Below are positions 15,477-17,165 of a stretch of DNA of 17,165 bases, piece after piece. This DNA comes from JAQGMO01 sp050954505 (GTDB taxonomy: Bacteria > Pseudomonadota > Gammaproteobacteria > Burkholderiales > Burkholderiaceae_D). Location: NCBI GenBank assembly GCA_050954505.1, contig JBPBPY010000294.1, positions 1-17,165 on the forward strand. The letters are read 5' to 3'. The notes under the pieces are model-generated. The model searched no databases. It was not told the origin of the DNA and worked only from the letters and a program-made list of their open reading frames with translations. Position numbers and translations under genes: made by a program. Each line of letters starts with the position of its first letter. Within the stretch, counting starts at the first letter, position 1.

Positions 15477-16526
15477 ATGAAACTGAGTCTGGAATCCCTT
15501 CGCATCATGGACGTCATCGACCGCCGCGGCAGTTTTGCCGCCGCCGCTGTCACCCTCGACCGCGTACCGTCGGCGCTGACCTATGCAGTGCGCAAGCTGG
15601 AAGAAGATCTCGACGTGCTGCTGTTCGATCGTGGCGGCCACCGTGCCAAGCTTACCGCAGCCGGCCTGGAACTGCTGACCGAGGGCCGGCACCTGCTGCG
15701 CGCGGCCGATGAACTCGAACAGCGCGTCAAGCGCACCGCCTTGGGGTGGGAGACGGAACTGCGCATCGTGGTCGACAGCGTGATTCCGTTCGAGAAAATG
15801 CTGCCCTTGATTGCCGCCTTCGATGCGCAAGGCTCCGGAACCCGGCTGCGGTTTTCCACCGAGGTACTGTCGGGCGTCTGGGAAGCCTTGCTCAACGGCC
15901 GCGCCGACCTGGCCATTGGCGCTGCCTACGATGGTCCGGACATGATCAACATGAGTGGTGAATTCCGCACCCGTGTCCTGGGCACGGTCGACTGGGTGTT
16001 TGCCGTGGCGCCCTCTCATGCGCTGGCACGGGCCGACGAGCCGCTGGCGCCCGAGACGGTTGCCCAGCATCGCGTGGTATCGGTGGGCGACAGTGGCCGC
16101 GTGCTGCCCAGCGTGAACGCCGGCTTGCTCAGCGGCCAGCAGACCCTGACCGTGCCGACGCTGGAAGCCAAACTGGCAGCGCAACTGGCAGGCCTGGGCT
16201 GCGGCCATTTGCCCCGCGCCCTGGCTGCACCCTACCTGGCCAGGGGCTTGCTGCTGGAAAAACGCACCATCGAGCCCAAGCCCGCCGGCGGCGCCCGCAT
16301 TGCCTGGCGCGCCAGCGCGCGCGGCAAATGCCTGAAGTGGTTTTTGGCGCAGCTGGCAGATCCAGCGGTGCAGTCCGAGGTGCTGGCACCGCTGGAGAGC
16401 CGGATGGCGGCGGTCGTTCTTGACACGACGCCAGCGCCATCACTTGCTATCATGTCGAAATCGCCGGCAGCATCTGCCGTTTCCGATATCGGTGTTGCAC
16501 GTACGTCAGGCCGGAAACGTTCATGA
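15477..16526 (+). CDS. LysR-family transcriptional regulator
   Basis: A LysR-type regulator of 349 residues. The N-terminal helix-turn-helix spans residues about 5-65 (SFAAAAVTLDRVPSALTYAVRKLEEDLDVLLFDR core with the conserved TAAG at 60-63), followed by the linker helix (66-92) and a periplasmic-binding-protein-like effector domain (93 to about 305). Most members end near 300 residues; here a further 40-45 residues of Ser/Ala-rich, Arg-ending tail (about 306-349) have no family character. The effector is unknown. The gene is divergent from the pirin-like gene, which it most likely controls; E. coli YhaJ next to yhaK is a parallel. The stop TGA (16524-16526) overlaps the ATG of the gluQ frame as ATGA. 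No good Shine-Dalgarno precedes ATG 15477, though the conserved N-terminus MKLSLESLRIMDVI supports that start. Confidence 0.93.
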   Translation: MKLSLESLRIMDVIDRRGSFAAAAVTLDRVPSALTYAVRKLEEDLDVLLFDRGGHRAKLTAAGLELLTEGRHLLRAADELEQRVKRTALGWETELRIVVDSVIPFEKMLPLIAAFDAQGSGTRLRFSTEVLSGVWEALLNGRADLAIGAAYDGPDMINMSGEFRTRVLGTVDWVFAVAPSHALARADEPLAPETVAQHRVVSVGDSGRVLPSVNAGLLSGQQTLTVPTLEAKLAAQLAGLGCGHLPRALAAPYLARGLLLEKRTIEPKPAGGARIAWRASARGKCLKWFLAQLADPAVQSEVLAPLESRMAAVVLDTTPAPSLAIMSKSPAASAVSDIGVARTSGRKRS

Positions 16527-17165
16527 CGACTTCGGTGAATCCCGTTGCAGGCAGGTTGGCGACGTCGGCGAATGCTGCAGCAGGCGCGCTGGCGACTTCC
16601 GAGGATGTCGCTGCAAACGGGTTCATGATTCCTGCAAATTTCTCTGCGAGCGGCTCGGCGACCTCGGCGAATGCAATGGAATGCGAGTCGGCGACTTCAG
16701 CGAATGCAGCTACCAACAGGCTAACGACTTTCGAGAATGACGCTGCGAGCACTTGCGAGAGCAAAATCGAATTGATTGCACCTCCACCGGTTCAGAATTA
16801 TATCGGCCGCTTTGCGCCCTCCCCCAGCGGACCGCTGCACGCCGGCTCGCTGGTCGCCGCCATGGCCAGCTACCTCGATGCGCGTGCGCACAAAGGCATG
16901 TGGCTGCTGCGCATCGAAGATGTGGATCAAGCGCGTTCTTCCGACGCTGCTGCGCAAGGCATCATCGACACGCTGCAGAAGTTCGGCATGGCCTGGGACG
17001 GCGAAGTCAGCTGGCAAAGCCGGCACCAGCATGCCTACGCCGCCGCGCTGGCCCAGCTGGTGCAGCGCGGCCTGGCCTACCCATGCGGCTGCTCACGGCG
17101 CGAAATCGCCGACTCGCGCCTTGGTGTGGCTTCCGACGGCGCCGCCATCTATCCGGGTACCTGCC
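16523..17165 (+). CDS. gluQ: Glutamyl-Q tRNA(Asp) synthetase with N-terminal repeat extension (3' end cut by window)
   Basis: GluQ charges glutamate onto the queuosine at position 34 of tRNA(Asp). The visible 214 residues include the class-I catalytic start NYIGRFAPSPSGPLHAGSL (92-110) with the HIGH-like HAGS, LLRIEDVD (128-135), and the zinc ligands Cys188, Cys190, Tyr210 and Cys214 in the CxC...YxxxC spacing of E. coli YadB. The rest, including the KMSK-like site, lies beyond the edge. What is odd is the start. The frame opens at ATG 16523, overlapping the lysR stop by ATGA, and residues 1-77 are seven 11-residue repeats with no counterpart in E. coli GluQ, which begins only a few residues before the YIGRFAPSPSG block. 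Alternative starts are ATG 16625, ATG 16676 and TTG 16772, the last preceded by GAGAG and giving a normal-length N-terminus. The enzyme call is firm; the start is not. Confidence 0.93.
   Translation, partial: MTTSVNPVAGRLATSANAAAGALATSEDVAANGFMIPANFSASGSATSANAMECESATSANAATNRLTTFENDAASTCESKIELIAPPPVQNYIGRFAPSPSGPLHAGSLVAAMASYLDARAHKGMWLLRIEDVDQARSSDAAAQGIIDTLQKFGMAWDGEVSWQSRHQHAYAAALAQLVQRGLAYPCGCSRREIADSRLGVASDGAAIYPGTC
16525..16755 (+). repeat. Seven tandem 33-bp degenerate repeats
   Basis: Units start at 16525, 16558, 16591, 16624, 16657, 16690 and 16723, each exactly 33 bp. The best-kept part is ggcgacttcggcgaatgc; unit 4 is the most diverged. In the gluQ frame the array reads as 11-residue units (LATSANAAAGA, LATSEDVAANG, SATSANAATNR and so on), and the first unit begins at the initiator Met. 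The Thr at unit position 3 is kept in six of seven units by act, acg or acc codons, hinting at selection on this frame. Confidence 0.9.

Noticed and set aside
15279..16208. Upstream part of the minus-strand frame containing the pirin-like gene, which would give a 542-residue protein
   Set aside because: It lies antisense to the DNA-binding and effector domains of the LysR gene, shows no family sequence, and the strong AAGGAG before 15278 together with the pirin N-terminus fixes the start there.
16420..16453. TTGACA (16420-16425) and TATCAT (16448-16453) as a gluQ promoter
   Set aside because: The spacer is 22 bp, too long for a normal sigma-70 promoter, and both hexamers lie in the lysR frame; kept only as a thought for transcript mapping.
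16525..16755. CRISPR array
   Set aside because: The units are contiguous 33-bp degenerate repeats without distinct spacers, and no cas gene is present.

Overview
The window looks like a chromosomal segment of a GC-rich betaproteobacterium, most probably of the Oxalobacteraceae (Herminiimonas/Massilia/Janthinobacterium type). This rests on the family-level look of HrcA, ferrochelatase, NAD kinase, RecN and DnaE and on the neighbourhood nadK-recN-hemH next to hrcA. It is an inference from protein sequence, not from a search. I found no rRNA, tRNA, CRISPR array, transposase, integrase or phage gene.

Layout. Positions 1-3601 (+ strand) hold two closely spaced genes of no recognised family, which share a roughly 55-residue two-helix module present about five times in the first protein and twice in the second. 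They converge on a minus-strand run transcribed nadK (7475-6549), recN (6448-4796), hemH (4751-3645). From the 249-bp divergent gap at 7476-7724 the plus strand carries a HAD-family phosphatase (7725-8528) and the heat-shock repressor hrcA (8562-9608). dnaE, the DNA polymerase III alpha subunit, lies convergent to hrcA (13199-9741, minus). A 338-bp region (13200-13537) with a perfect TATAAT, an 11-bp tandem repeat and a 25-bp palindrome separates dnaE from the divergent trhO (13538-14413, tRNA wobble-uridine hydroxylase). A convergent gap with AT-rich hairpins follows, then a divergent pair: a pirin-like bicupin (15278-14580, minus) and a LysR-type regulator (15477-16526, plus). The start of gluQ (glutamyl-Q tRNA(Asp) synthetase) overlaps the lysR stop as ATGA and runs off the right edge.

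How the genes relate. Most of the window is housekeeping: haem synthesis, NADP supply, recombinational repair, replication, heat-shock control and tRNA wobble modification (trhO and gluQ both act on position-34 chemistry, though they are not adjacent). The pirin/LysR pair is a typical regulator-target arrangement.

The unusual material is in three places. First, the unrecognised repeat-protein pair at the left. Second, a seven-copy 33-bp tandem repeat at 16525-16755 that would give GluQ a 77-residue N-terminal tail of 11-residue repeats beginning at its initiator methionine. Third, the structured leader of trhO.
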